Shown here: piece by piece, positions 1 through 6,413 of the stretch | How positions within the stretch are numbered: the first letter of the stretch is position 1 | Layout of the letters: each line of letters starts with the position of its first letter | NCBI GenBank assembly: GCA_021792815.1 | Contig: JAJYTX010000174.1 | Coordinates: 1-6,413 of the forward strand | Length of the DNA stretch: 6,413 bases | Direction of reading: 5' to 3' | From: Pseudomonadota bacterium | Lineage (GTDB): Bacteria; Pseudomonadota; Gammaproteobacteria; Steroidobacterales; Steroidobacteraceae | Notes under the pieces: generated by a model | Told to the model about the DNA's origin: nothing | The model's input: only the letters and a program-made list of their open reading frames with translations | Database searches by the model: none | Translations under genes and position numbers: made by a program

Positions 1-1
1 C

Positions 2-694
2 GATCCGGTGCACCGCAAGTATCACTACAGTCAGATCACCTTCAGCCTCTGGTACGCCTTCAATGAGAATTTCGTGCTGCCGCTGTCGCACGACGAGGTG
101 GTGCACGGCAAGGGCTCGCTCCTCGGCAAGATGACGGGCGACGAGTGGCAGCGCTTCGCGAACCTGCGCCTGCTGTACGGTTACCATTGGACCCATCCGG
201 GCAAGAAGCTGCTGTTCATGGGCGGGGAGTTCGGGCAGCGCGACGAGTGGCGGCACGAGGGAAGCCTGCAGTGGCAGCTGCTCGAGGCTGCGCCGCATGC
301 GGGACTGCGCCGATGGGTCCGGGACCTCAATAGCCTGTACCGATCGACACCGGCGCTGTACCAGCTCGACTTCAGTCCCGAGGGCTTCGAATGGGTCGAC
401 TGCGACAACGCCGATGACAGCGTCATCGTGTACCTGCGCCGGGGTCGCGGGACCACGTCCTGGGTGCTGGTTGCCTGCAACTTCACGCCCGTGCCGCGCG
501 CAGAGTATCGGGTCGGCGTTCCGGTCGGCGGCCACTGGGTCGAACGTCTGAACAGCGATGCCGCCGAATACGGCGGCAGCGGCAGCGGCAATCTCGGTGG
601 CGTGCAGGCGCTCGATCTGCCCTGCCACGGCCGTCCCCATTCGCTCAGCCTGAATCTGCCACCGCTCGCCGCGCTGGTGCTGATGCCGGACTGA
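2..694 (+). CDS. glgB: 1,4-alpha-glucan branching enzyme GlgB, C-terminal part (5' end outside window)
   Basis: GlgB cuts an alpha-1,4-glucan chain and re-attaches the piece by an alpha-1,6 bond, making the branches of cytoplasmic glycogen. The frame is already open at base 2 and ends at TGA 692-694, giving about 230 residues. These match the last third of the E. coli enzyme (about 728 aa) nearly residue for residue as I recall it. The segment [16 protein letters not shown] is GH13 conserved region IV; its Asp, encoded at 92-94, corresponds to the transition-state-stabilising Asp526 of E. coli GlgB. The preceding His is also conserved. Next come the end of the barrel ([13 protein letters not shown]) and the C-terminal beta domain ([30 protein letters not shown]). 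The nucleophile Asp, the acid/base Glu and the N-terminal CBM48 module lie upstream of the window. The GTG at base 8 is an internal codon, not a start. The gene converges on the oxidoreductase at 842-2467. Confidence 0.97.
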   Translation, partial: DPVHRKYHYSQITFSLWYAFNENFVLPLSHDEVVHGKGSLLGKMTGDEWQRFANLRLLYGYHWTHPGKKLLFMGGEFGQRDEWRHEGSLQWQLLEAAPHAGLRRWVRDLNSLYRSTPALYQLDFSPEGFEWVDCDNADDSVIVYLRRGRGTTSWVLVACNFTPVPRAEYRVGVPVGGHWVERLNSDAAEYGGSGSGNLGGVQALDLPCHGRPHSLSLNLPPLAALVLMPD

Positions 695-727
695 GCCCGA
701 CAACGCCTCGGGCGGGGCTCGCCCGCC
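695..727 (+). terminator. Possible weak terminator: two overlapping GC hairpins after glgB
   Basis: Immediately after the glgB stop, GCCCGA (695-700) can pair with TCGGGC (708-713) over a 7-base loop. GGCGGG (711-716) can pair with CCCGCC (722-727) over a 5-base loop. The two share bases 711-713, so they cannot both form fully. No T-run follows on either strand, so this is not a canonical intrinsic terminator. The position between converging genes makes a transcript-end role plausible, but GC-rich DNA produces such stems often. Confidence 0.2.
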
Positions 728-841
728 GACAGGGCAGGCCGATCATGTATTGCGCGCGCCCGTCCCTCAGCAGCAGCCGGGCCGCTCGCCGCGGTCAACT
801 TCAGCCGCCGCCGCACGCCGCGTCCGAAGCAAGGCGGGCTG

Positions 842-2467
842 TCAGCTCACCCGGCGCAATCGGCGCCGGCGGAAATCCGCGAGGATTTCCCGCGCCGCGT
901 TGTGTCCCGGCGCACCGGTCACGCCGCCGCCGGGATGCGTGCCGGATCCGCACATGTACAGACCCGGCAGCGGACCGCGATAATTACCGTACCCGAGCAG
1001 CGGCCGGGCACAGAACATCTGATCGAGCTGCAGCGCCCCGTGCAGAATGTCCCCGCCGATCAGGCCGAAAGTACGCTCCAGATCGAGCGGACTCATGATC
1101 TGACGCCCAAGCACCGCGGCCTTGAAGTTCGGTGCGTAGCGGTTGACCGTGTCGATCATCAGGTCCGCGACGCTTTCCCGACGGGCATCCCAGGATTCTC
1201 CGTTGGGCAACTGCGGAGCGACGTGCTGGCAGAACAGACTCCCCACGTGTTGCCCCGCTGGTGCGAGACTGTCGTCGAGCGTGGAAGGGATGAGCAGTTC
1301 GACGATCGGCTGTCGGGACCAGCCGTAGGTGCGGGCATCGAAATACGCCTGTTCCATGTACCCCAGGGTCGGAGCCAGGATGATGCCGGCGGTGTGGTGA
1401 TCCGCGACGGACCGACCCGGAAGACACGTGAAGTCCGGAAGCTCCGAGAGCGCCACGTTCATCCGGAACGTACCGGAGGCGCAGCGCCAGCGCGCGATGC
1501 GTTCCCGAAAATCCTTGGGCAGCTCCGCGGCATCGACCAGCTGCAGGTACAGCAGCTTTGGATTGAGATTGGACACGACCGCCGCGGCGCGAATCCGCTC
1601 CCCTGCTTCGGTGACTACTCCGACGGCACGGCCACGCTCGATGAGCACTTGACGCGCCGCGCAGCCCACTCGGATGTCCGCGCCGCGCGCAGCGGCAGAT
1701 TTCGCCATCGCCTGGGTGATCGCGCCCATGCCCCCGATGGCATGGCCCCACGCGCCTTTTCTGCCGTTCACTTCGCCGAAGCAATGGTGCAACAGCACAT
1801 ATGCCGAACCCGGCGAATAGGGACTCGCATAATTGCCGACGATGCCGTCGAAACCGTACACCGCCTTGATCGGATCGCTCTCGAACCAGCCCTCGAGATA
1901 CTCTCCGGCGGAGGTGGCGAACAGCTTGAGCAGCTCGCGGCGCAGACTCATGTCGAGCCCGGTGATTTGCGATCCGAAACGCCTGGCCCGCAACAATTCC
2001 GGCAACGCCGCGAACCAGCTGCCTTGCGTCACGTTAGGCGGCGTCTCGAGCACCAGGCTGCGCAGAACGTCCGCGACCGCCTCCAGCCGGGCACCGTAGG
2101 CATCGAGACGCTCCGCGTCCGCCGCCGAGAATTTCGCCACTTCGCTGCGCGTCCGGGCTTCACCGCTGCACAGGTAACGCCCGTCCGCGGTGGGCAGGAA
2201 ATTCGCCATCCTGCGCCCGACGATGCGCAGGCCATGCGCCGGTAGATTCAAATCGCGGATGACCTTGGGATTGAGGAGCGAGACGGTGTAGGACGCCACC
2301 GAGTTGCGAAATCCGGGATGAAACTCTTCGGTCACGGCCGCCCCGCCGACGATCCCGCGCCGCTCGAGCACAGTTACCTTCAGTCCCGCCTGCGCCAGGT
2401 ACCCGGCACAGACCAGCCCGTTGTGACCGCCGCCGATGATCAGCGCATCGCACGCCGTGACGCTCAT
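842..2467 (-). CDS. FAD-dependent oxidoreductase, phytoene desaturase-like / PYROXD2 family
   Basis: This complete 541-residue protein is a probable FAD enzyme of the COG1233 type (phytoene dehydrogenase-related, close in style to PYROXD2). Residues 8-35 form the dinucleotide-binding fold: the glycine motif GGGHNG (12-17), then Glu35 closing the second strand (VTVLERR). The VGGAAVTEE stretch (39-48) is typical of the CrtI-like group. Residues 238-268 carry the family segment GAWGHAIGGMGAITQAM. The C-terminal FAD-contacting block at 503-527 reads LYMCGSGTHPGGGVTGAPGHN, a hallmark of PYROXD2-like proteins. No signal peptide or membrane segment is evident. The ATG at 2465-2467 is well supported: GGAGAG lies 9 bases upstream and the Rossmann motif starts a few residues in. 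No carotenoid synthesis genes (crtB, crtE, crtY) are nearby, so a carotenoid substrate should not be assumed; the substrate is unknown. The gene is convergent with glgB and downstream of the ABC transporter on the same strand. Confidence 0.9.
   Translation of the reverse strand: MSVTACDALIIGGGHNGLVCAGYLAQAGLKVTVLERRGIVGGAAVTEEFHPGFRNSVASYTVSLLNPKVIRDLNLPAHGLRIVGRRMANFLPTADGRYLCSGEARTRSEVAKFSAADAERLDAYGARLEAVADVLRSLVLETPPNVTQGSWFAALPELLRARRFGSQITGLDMSLRRELLKLFATSAGEYLEGWFESDPIKAVYGFDGIVGNYASPYSPGSAYVLLHHCFGEVNGRKGAWGHAIGGMGAITQAMAKSAAARGADIRVGCAARQVLIERGRAVGVVTEAGERIRAAAVVSNLNPKLLYLQLVDAAELPKDFRERIARWRCASGTFRMNVALSELPDFTCLPGRSVADHHTAGIILAPTLGYMEQAYFDARTYGWSRQPIVELLIPSTLDDSLAPAGQHVGSLFCQHVAPQLPNGESWDARRESVADLMIDTVNRYAPNFKAAVLGRQIMSPLDLERTFGLIGGDILHGALQLDQMFCARPLLGYGNYRGPLPGLYMCGSGTHPGGGVTGAPGHNAAREILADFRRRRLRRVS
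871..890 (-). repeat. Perfect 8-bp inverted repeat near the oxidoreductase 3' end
   Basis: GGAAATCC (871-878) and GGATTTCC (883-890) are perfect inverted copies around a 4-base loop. They lie inside the last codons of the oxidoreductase, about 26 bases before its stop, and encode part of the basic C-terminal tail (REILADFRRRR). In RNA this is a stable tetraloop hairpin. No T-run follows in the direction of transcription, so a role as terminator or mRNA end stabiliser is only a guess. Confidence 0.4.
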
Positions 2468-2476
2468 GATTGCGAT

Positions 2477-2482
2477 CTCTCC
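2477..2482 (-). promoter_or_regulatory. Ribosome binding site of the oxidoreductase
   Basis: On the - strand GGAGAG sits 9 bases before the ATG at 2467-2465. It is the only clear Shine-Dalgarno sequence among the three starts seen in this window, and it fixes the oxidoreductase start. Confidence 0.75.
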
Positions 2483-2556
2483 AACGTTCGCCGGGCAGCC
2501 GGCACGGACCGCACCGCCAGCCGGTGCGCTGCCCGCGCTCCGCAGACCTCGCCCGG

Positions 2557-2568
2557 TGGTTCAAACCA
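2557..2568. repeat. Short quasi-palindrome upstream of the oxidoreductase (possible operator)
   Basis: TGGTT (2557-2561) and AACCA (2564-2568) are perfect inverted arms around a 2-base centre. They sit in a small AT-rich island about 90 bases before the oxidoreductase ATG. On the - strand the adjoining GATAAA (2574-2569) matches the sigma-70 -10 consensus at 4 of 6 positions, with no recognisable -35. An operator at a promoter would look like this, but 5-base arms arise easily by chance. Confidence 0.2.
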
Positions 2569-2976
2569 TTTATCATCGGCGGCACATGCACCGGCCCCGA
2601 TCCGGGCAGCGATCCGGAACACGGCACGGCGGATCAGCATCTTCCCGGGAGCAGGGTTCAAGGGGTCAGGATGGATCGAGACCAAAACAGTCGAGTCATC
2701 CACAGCCGGCGCCATATCGATGCGAGGAGGCCCACGGCCATACGCTGGTGCCATTCCTATCGAACGAGTGTACAGCAGGCACCAGATCTGTTCCCGGACG
2801 CCGCTCGAGAGGCGTTCGAAGCGGAACCGGACGAGGCTGACATTCCGACCGTTCAAGCGCTCCGTGCTGTTGCAGGCGTACCGCATGCGGCGCAGGCGGC
2901 CGGACCCGGCCATCCCACGCGAGCCGCCGCGCGAACCTGCGCAATGGACCCCGCGTGCCGCGGCGGTTCGGCGGAT

Positions 2977-4830
2977 TCACCGGTAACCGCGCGCCTGCAG
3001 CGTGAACAGCCGCGCGTAGATACCGTCATGGCGCATGAGCTGCTCGTGACTGCCGCGTTCCAGAATGCGGCCGTGGTCGAGCACCACGATCTGATCGGCC
3101 ATGCGCACCGTGGAGAAGCGGTGCGAGATGAGGATGGTGATGCGCTCACGCGCGATGTGGCGGAAGCGCTCGAACACCTCGGCCTCCGCCTGCGCATCCA
3201 TCGCGGCGGTCGGCTCATCGAGCACCAGGACATCCGCCTGGGTGCGCATGAAGGCGCGCGACAGTGCCACCTTCTGCCATTGCCCCCCGGAGAGCTCGCG
3301 CCCATTCTGGAACCACTTGCCGAGCTGGGTGTGATAGCCCGCCGGCAGCGTCTCGATGAAGCGGTCTGCACGGCCCTTGCGAGCGGCCTCCTGCCAGCGC
3401 GCCTCGTCTTCGAAGTGACGCTCATCGCCCGCGCCGATGTTCTCTCCGACCGGCATCTGATAGCGGGCGAAGTCCTGGAAAATGACTCCGATCCGTCCGC
3501 GCAGCGCCGGCTCGTCCCAATCGGCGAGGTCGCGGCCGTCGAGCAGGATCCGGCCACTCGTCGGGGCGTACAGGCGTGTCAGCAGCTTGATCAACGTCGT
3601 CTTGCCCGAGCCATTCTCCCCGACCAGCGCCAGGCTGGCGCCGGGTTGCAGGTGCAGCGTCACGTGCTCGAGCGCCGGGGATTGAGCACCCGGATAGACA
3701 AAACTGACGTCCTCGAAGCGAATGCCGTCCTGCGGGTCGGGGCCGCGGCTCAGCGTGCCGGAGGGCGCCGCGACCGGCGTCTCGAGAAACTCGTACAACG
3801 TCGAGAGATAGAGATTGTCCTCATACATGCCGCCCACGGCCGAAAGGATCGCCGAGACGGCCGACTGCCCCTGGCGGAACAGCGCCAGATACATCGTCAT
3901 CTGGCCGAGGGTGATCATCCGCCTGATGGTGCTGAGGGCGATCCAGGCATACGCGCCGTAGAGCGTCAGCGTCGCGACGAGCCCGAGAGCGAACCCCCAC
4001 GCGTCGCGGCGCAGGGTCAGCGTGCGATCGGCGCGGTACAAGCGGTGGAAGATCTCGCGGTACCGGTCCAGTAGTTTCGGCCCGAGACCATACAGCTTGA
4101 TTTCCTTGGCGTAGTCCTCGCGGGCGAGCACGGTCTCGAGATAGTTCTGCATCCGCGTTTCAGGCGAGCGCCAGCGGAACAGCCGGAACGCATCGCCGGA
4201 GAACTTCGCCTCGGCGACGAACGCCGGCAGACCGGCGAGCAGCAGCACGATGACCGCCCAGGGCGAGAAGCGCGCCAGCAACGCCGCATAGCTCACCAGG
4301 GAGATCGCATTCTGTGCCAGGCCGAACGTCCGGGTCACCAGGCTCAGAGGCCGACTCGAGGCTTCGCGGCGCGCCCGGGTCAGCTTGTCGTAGAATTCCG
4401 AGTCCTCGAAGTGCCGCAGCTCGAGCGTCAAGGCTTTCTCGAGGATCATCTCGTTGATGCGCTGTCCGAGCTGCACGCGCAGCAGCGACTGCGCCAGCGA
4501 CAGGCCGCGCTGAGCCGCGGCGATCGCGGCTACCAGCGCACCCTCGAGGACCACGAGCTCGATCACCCGTGAGGTACCGAGTCCGCCGCCGCGCATCGCG
4601 GCGACGACCCCATCGACGATCAGCGATCCGACGTAGGCGACTGAAGCCGGCACGGCGCCGGCTACGAGCGTCAGCACGGCGAACGAGACGGTGAGCGAGC
4701 GGTTGGTGCGCCAGACCAGCTCGATGGCACGGCGGCTGTAACGGAATACACCCAGGAAGCCGCGCAGCGTCAGAGGCTCTGAAGGAGGCGCGGGGAGCGC
4801 CTCGCGGCGGGCACGTGCGGCGATGGACAT
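2977..4830 (-). CDS. ABC transporter half-molecule with fused membrane and ATP-binding domains (exporter type)
   Basis: This inner-membrane ATP-driven transporter subunit, 617 residues from this start, should work as a dimer of itself or with another half. Numbering from the ATG at 4830: hydrophobic segments lie at about 45-73, 90-110, 167-207, 275-305 and 310-333. The ATPase domain follows from about 370: Walker A GENGSGKT (404-411), Q-loop Gln452, signature LSGGQ (513-517), Walker B VLVLDE (534-539), D-loop region AAMD (542-545) and switch His570 (ISHRFSTVRMAD). All catalytic elements are present, so it should be active. The segment LGQRINEMILEKALTLELRHFED is typical of exporter-type ABC proteins whose substrates are often lipids, peptides or drugs; the substrate cannot be told here. 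An in-frame GTG at 4903-4905 would add 25 mostly Arg/Gly residues. Neither start has a good Shine-Dalgarno, and I prefer the ATG because it gives the usual family length. The gene is divergent from typA. No partner half-transporter is visible. Confidence 0.92.
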   Translation of the reverse strand: MSIAARARREALPAPPSEPLTLRGFLGVFRYSRRAIELVWRTNRSLTVSFAVLTLVAGAVPASVAYVGSLIVDGVVAAMRGGGLGTSRVIELVVLEGALVAAIAAAQRGLSLAQSLLRVQLGQRINEMILEKALTLELRHFEDSEFYDKLTRARREASSRPLSLVTRTFGLAQNAISLVSYAALLARFSPWAVIVLLLAGLPAFVAEAKFSGDAFRLFRWRSPETRMQNYLETVLAREDYAKEIKLYGLGPKLLDRYREIFHRLYRADRTLTLRRDAWGFALGLVATLTLYGAYAWIALSTIRRMITLGQMTMYLALFRQGQSAVSAILSAVGGMYEDNLYLSTLYEFLETPVAAPSGTLSRGPDPQDGIRFEDVSFVYPGAQSPALEHVTLHLQPGASLALVGENGSGKTTLIKLLTRLYAPTSGRILLDGRDLADWDEPALRGRIGVIFQDFARYQMPVGENIGAGDERHFEDEARWQEAARKGRADRFIETLPAGYHTQLGKWFQNGRELSGGQWQKVALSRAFMRTQADVLVLDEPTAAMDAQAEAEVFERFRHIARERITILISHRFSTVRMADQIVVLDHGRILERGSHEQLMRHDGIYARLFTLQARGYR

Positions 4831-4910
4831 CAGGGAGCCGATGTGGGGGCGTGGCGTGCCGATTCCAAGGCCACGGTCGCGTCCCCGGCGCCGCGAACCC
4901 GCCACGCTCG

Positions 4911-4970
4911 CCCGGCCGGCGGTCGTCCGTACGCCGTTGTGGCCGGTGTTCGCCGTTTACCCGGCCGGCG
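4911..4970. repeat. 11-bp direct repeat in the ABC/typA intergenic region
   Basis: CCCGGCCGGCG occurs at 4911-4921 and again at 4960-4970, with starts 49 bases apart, in the divergent region between the transporter and typA. Related GCCGGC cores recur at 4985, 5075 and 5084. Such low-complexity GC words are common in GC-rich genomes; a binding-site role is not shown. I could not pick out a convincing promoter for the transporter on the - strand here. Confidence 0.25.
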
Positions 4971-5033
4971 TGCCGCAGAGGCTCGCCGGCCCGGAACCCC
5001 CGGGCGCTGGAATGATCACACCACACGCCCCAA

Positions 5034-5053
5034 GCAGATCCAAAAAAATCTGC
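5034..5053. repeat. Inverted repeat abutting the typA -10 element
   Basis: GCAGAT (5034-5039) and ATCTGC (5048-5053) are perfect 6-bp inverted arms separated by 8 bases that include most of an A7 run (5042-5048). The right arm ends exactly where the -10 hexamer starts and contains the TG of the extended -10. It lies upstream of the expected transcription start, so it would act as DNA, for example as a repressor or activator site, rather than as an RNA hairpin. No known regulator motif was recognised. Confidence 0.4.
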
Positions 5054-5059
5054 TATAGT
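5051..5059 (+). promoter_or_regulatory. Extended -10 promoter of typA
   Basis: TGC followed by TATAGT (hexamer 5054-5059) is a near-consensus sigma-70 extended -10 element, 5 of 6 in the hexamer plus the TG motif. It stands in a short AT-rich island within GC-rich DNA and 42 bases before the typA ATG. The bases at the -35 distance (about 5031-5036, CAAGCA) are poor, as tolerated at extended -10 promoters. Transcription would begin near 5066, giving a leader of roughly 36 bases. Confidence 0.6.
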
Positions 5060-5074
5060 TCGAAGTCTTTGCCA

Positions 5075-5089
5075 GCCGGCGATGCCGGC
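5075..5089 (+). promoter_or_regulatory. GC hairpin in the typA leader
   Basis: GCCGGC (5075-5080) and GCCGGC (5084-5089) form a 6-bp all-GC stem with a GAT loop, ending 12 bases before the typA ATG. No Shine-Dalgarno sequence is visible between the stem and the start codon. The hairpin therefore occupies the region where a ribosome site would normally be and could limit or regulate initiation. Confidence 0.4.
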
Positions 5090-5101
5090 CCCGCGTTCCA
5101 C

Positions 5102-6413
5102 ATGAACCAGCCTATTCGCAACATCGCCATCATTGCCCACGTCGATCACGGCAAGACGACCCTGGTCGACTGCCTGCTGAAGCAATCCGGCACCTTCGCG
5201 GCCCATGAAAAGCTCGCCGAGCGCATCATGGACTCCAACGACCTGGAGCGTGAGCGCGGCATTACGATCCTGGCCAAGAACTGCGCGATCGAGTACCGCG
5301 GCACCCGCATCAACATCGTTGACACGCCGGGCCATGCGGACTTCGGCGGAGAGGTCGAGCGCGTACTGTCCATGGTGGACGGGGTGCTGCTGGTGGTCGA
5401 TGCAGTCGATGGGCCGATGCCCCAGACCCGCTTCGTCACCCGCAAGGCGCTCTCGCTCGGCCTGAAGGCCATCGTGGTCGTCAACAAGGTCGACCGTCCG
5501 GGCGCACGTCCCCACTGGGTCGTCGACCAGACCTTCGAACTGTTCGACAAGCTCGGTGCCAGCGACGCGCAGCTCGACTTCCCGGTGATCTACGCCTCGG
5601 CGCTGCAGGGCTGGGCCGGCAGGGACCACGAGGCACCGGGACCGGACATGGCGATGTTGTTCGAGGCCATACTCGAGCACGTGCCGCCGCCGGCCGCCGA
5701 GGGCCATCGCCCGCTGCAGCTGCAGATCTCGACTCTCGACTACAACAGCTACGTGGGCCGCATCGGCATCGGACGCATCCGCCGTGGCTCGGTCCGCCCC
5801 GGCCAGAGCGTCGCGCTGCGCTACGGCGAGGAGGAGCGCGGCACCGCGAAGATCGCCCAGGTGCTCACCTTCACCGGGCTGCAGCGTCATCCGGTGGACG
5901 AGGCCAGCGCGGGCGACATCGTCGCCGTGACCGGCATCGAGGCCGTCAACATCGGCGTGACCGTCTGTGACAGTGAATTCCCCGAGGGGCTGGCGCCGAT
6001 CCGTGTGGACGAGCCGACGCTCGCCATGCTCTTCCAGGTCAACACCTCACCGTTCGCCGGTCGGGAAGGCAAGTTCGTCACCAGCCGTCAGCTGCGCGAG
6101 CGGCTGCAGCGTGAGCTGCAGAGCAACGTGGCGCTGCGGGTCGAGGACACCGACTCCCCGGACGCCTTCCGCGTCTGCGGCCGGGGCGAGCTGCATCTGA
6201 CCATCCTCATCGAGAACATGCGCCGCGAGGGCTATGAGCTCGCGGTCTCGCGCCCACAGGTGCTGACCAGGATGGTCAACGGCGAGGTGCACGAGCCATA
6301 CGAGGCTCTCACCGTCGATGTGGAGGACTCACACCAGGGCGCGGTGATGGAGGCGCTGGGCCGCCGCCGCGCGGAACTCACCGACATGGCGGTCGATGGC
6401 AACGGCCGGGCGC
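5102..6413 (+). CDS. typA: Translational GTPase TypA/BipA, N-terminal part (3' end outside window)
   Basis: TypA/BipA is a ribosome-binding GTPase related to EF-G and LepA. In other bacteria it supports 50S subunit assembly and growth in cold or stress. The window holds about 437 of the usual ~600 residues. GTPase motifs are all present: G1 AHVDHGKTT (12-20), G2 Thr in RGITI (52-56), G3 DTPGH (74-78), G4 NKVD (128-131) and G5 SAL (166-168). Domain II follows at about 203-295 ([18 protein letters not shown]). The EF-G-like domain III covers about 304-386, with [16 protein letters not shown] and [26 protein letters not shown], then the start of the next domain ([24 protein letters not shown]). 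The TypA-specific C-terminal domain lies beyond the edge. The ATG at 5102 gives [20 protein letters not shown], the standard family N-terminus, although it lacks a Shine-Dalgarno. The gene is transcribed divergently from the ABC transporter, from the extended -10 promoter at 5051-5059. Confidence 0.97.
   Translation, partial: MNQPIRNIAIIAHVDHGKTTLVDCLLKQSGTFAAHEKLAERIMDSNDLERERGITILAKNCAIEYRGTRINIVDTPGHADFGGEVERVLSMVDGVLLVVDAVDGPMPQTRFVTRKALSLGLKAIVVVNKVDRPGARPHWVVDQTFELFDKLGASDAQLDFPVIYASALQGWAGRDHEAPGPDMAMLFEAILEHVPPPAAEGHRPLQLQISTLDYNSYVGRIGIGRIRRGSVRPGQSVALRYGEEERGTAKIAQVLTFTGLQRHPVDEASAGDIVAVTGIEAVNIGVTVCDSEFPEGLAPIRVDEPTLAMLFQVNTSPFAGREGKFVTSRQLRERLQRELQSNVALRVEDTDSPDAFRVCGRGELHLTILIENMRREGYELAVSRPQVLTRMVNGEVHEPYEALTVDVEDSHQGAVMEALGRRRAELTDMAVDGNGRA

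Larger units (their letters stand above)
2468..2976. other. Gap of about 510 bases without a recognisable gene; open - strand frame
   Basis: This lies between the ABC transporter stop and the oxidoreductase start, both on the - strand. I recognise no protein family, RNA gene or repeat element here. The - strand frame of the ABC gene stays open past its TGA (2977-2979) for 170 codons and closes at TGA 2464-2466, overlapping the oxidoreductase ATG as ATGA. The first ATG in that stretch is at 2911-2913, giving a potential 149-residue, Arg-rich protein with no detectable motif and no Shine-Dalgarno before either of its first two ATGs. Counted by hand, 44 of its first 48 codons (2770-2913) end in G or C, but only 22 of the next 41 do. 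The first block therefore looks coding-like and the middle does not. The middle (about 2660-2870) is also visibly less GC-rich than its surroundings. It could be spacer with a promoter, a decayed gene, or a small unknown gene. Confidence 0.5.

Noticed and set aside
745..1098. 117-codon open frame on the + strand starting in the convergent gap
   Set aside because: Most of it overlaps the antisense of the oxidoreductase 3' end; low-complexity Arg/Ala/Pro composition, no motif and no ribosome site.
902..2245. 447-codon open frame on the + strand, opposite the oxidoreductase
   Set aside because: Antisense shadow of the FAD enzyme; rich in His, Arg and Gln with no recognisable domain.
2551..2575. 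GGTTCAAACC resembling a tRNA T-loop
   Set aside because: No acceptor stem, anticodon arm or D-arm could be assembled around it on either strand.
2951..2963. CCGCG/CGCGG hairpin just after the ABC transporter stop
   Set aside because: Only 5 bp with a 3-base loop and no T-run after it in the direction of transcription; too weak to call a terminator.
2470..4074. 534-codon open frame on the + strand, opposite the ABC transporter
   Set aside because: It is antisense to a gene with complete ABC motifs, shows no family motif itself, and its length is a by-product of the GC-rich codon use of the real gene.
2977..5101. Possibility that the transporter and its flanks are a horizontally acquired island
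   Set aside because: Base composition of the transporter matches its neighbours and there are no integrase, transposase, tRNA or terminal repeats.
4160..5890. 576-codon open frame on the - strand spanning typA, the intergenic region and part of the transporter
   Set aside because: It is opposite typA and out of frame with the transporter; both overlapped genes carry all their family motifs, and this translation carries none.

Overview
The window is GC-rich (roughly two-thirds G+C by eye) and holds four recognisable protein genes. Two are cut by the window edges. The glycogen branching enzyme and the TypA/BipA GTPase both read very much like their Escherichia coli counterparts, so a high-GC gammaproteobacterium is the most likely source. 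That placement is an inference from protein similarity recalled from memory, not a search result. I see no tRNA, rRNA, CRISPR array, insertion sequence, integrase or phage gene.

Layout: (1) 2-694, + strand, is the C-terminal third of glgB (1,4-alpha-glucan branching enzyme). (2) 695-841 is a short convergent gap with two overlapping GC hairpins and no T-tract. (3) 842-2467, - strand, is a complete FAD-dependent oxidoreductase of the phytoene-desaturase-like/PYROXD2 group. (4) 2468-2976 has no gene I can name, but its - strand frame stays open behind the ABC gene's stop and ends in an ATGA overlap with the oxidoreductase start. (5) 2977-4830 (or to 4905), - strand, is a complete ABC half-transporter with fused membrane and ATPase domains. 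(6) 4831-5101 is a divergent intergenic region holding a convincing extended -10 promoter for the next gene, an inverted repeat abutting it, and a leader hairpin. (7) 5102-6413, + strand, is the first ~437 codons of typA/bipA, running off the right edge.

The genes do not form an obvious pathway: glycogen branching, an oxidoreductase of unknown substrate, an exporter-type transporter and a ribosome-associated stress GTPase. The transporter and the oxidoreductase share a strand and could be co-transcribed, but the ~510-base gap argues against a tight operon. The region looks like ordinary chromosome and I found no convincing new system. The points most worth a second look are the typA promoter/leader architecture and the open frame between the transporter and the oxidoreductase.
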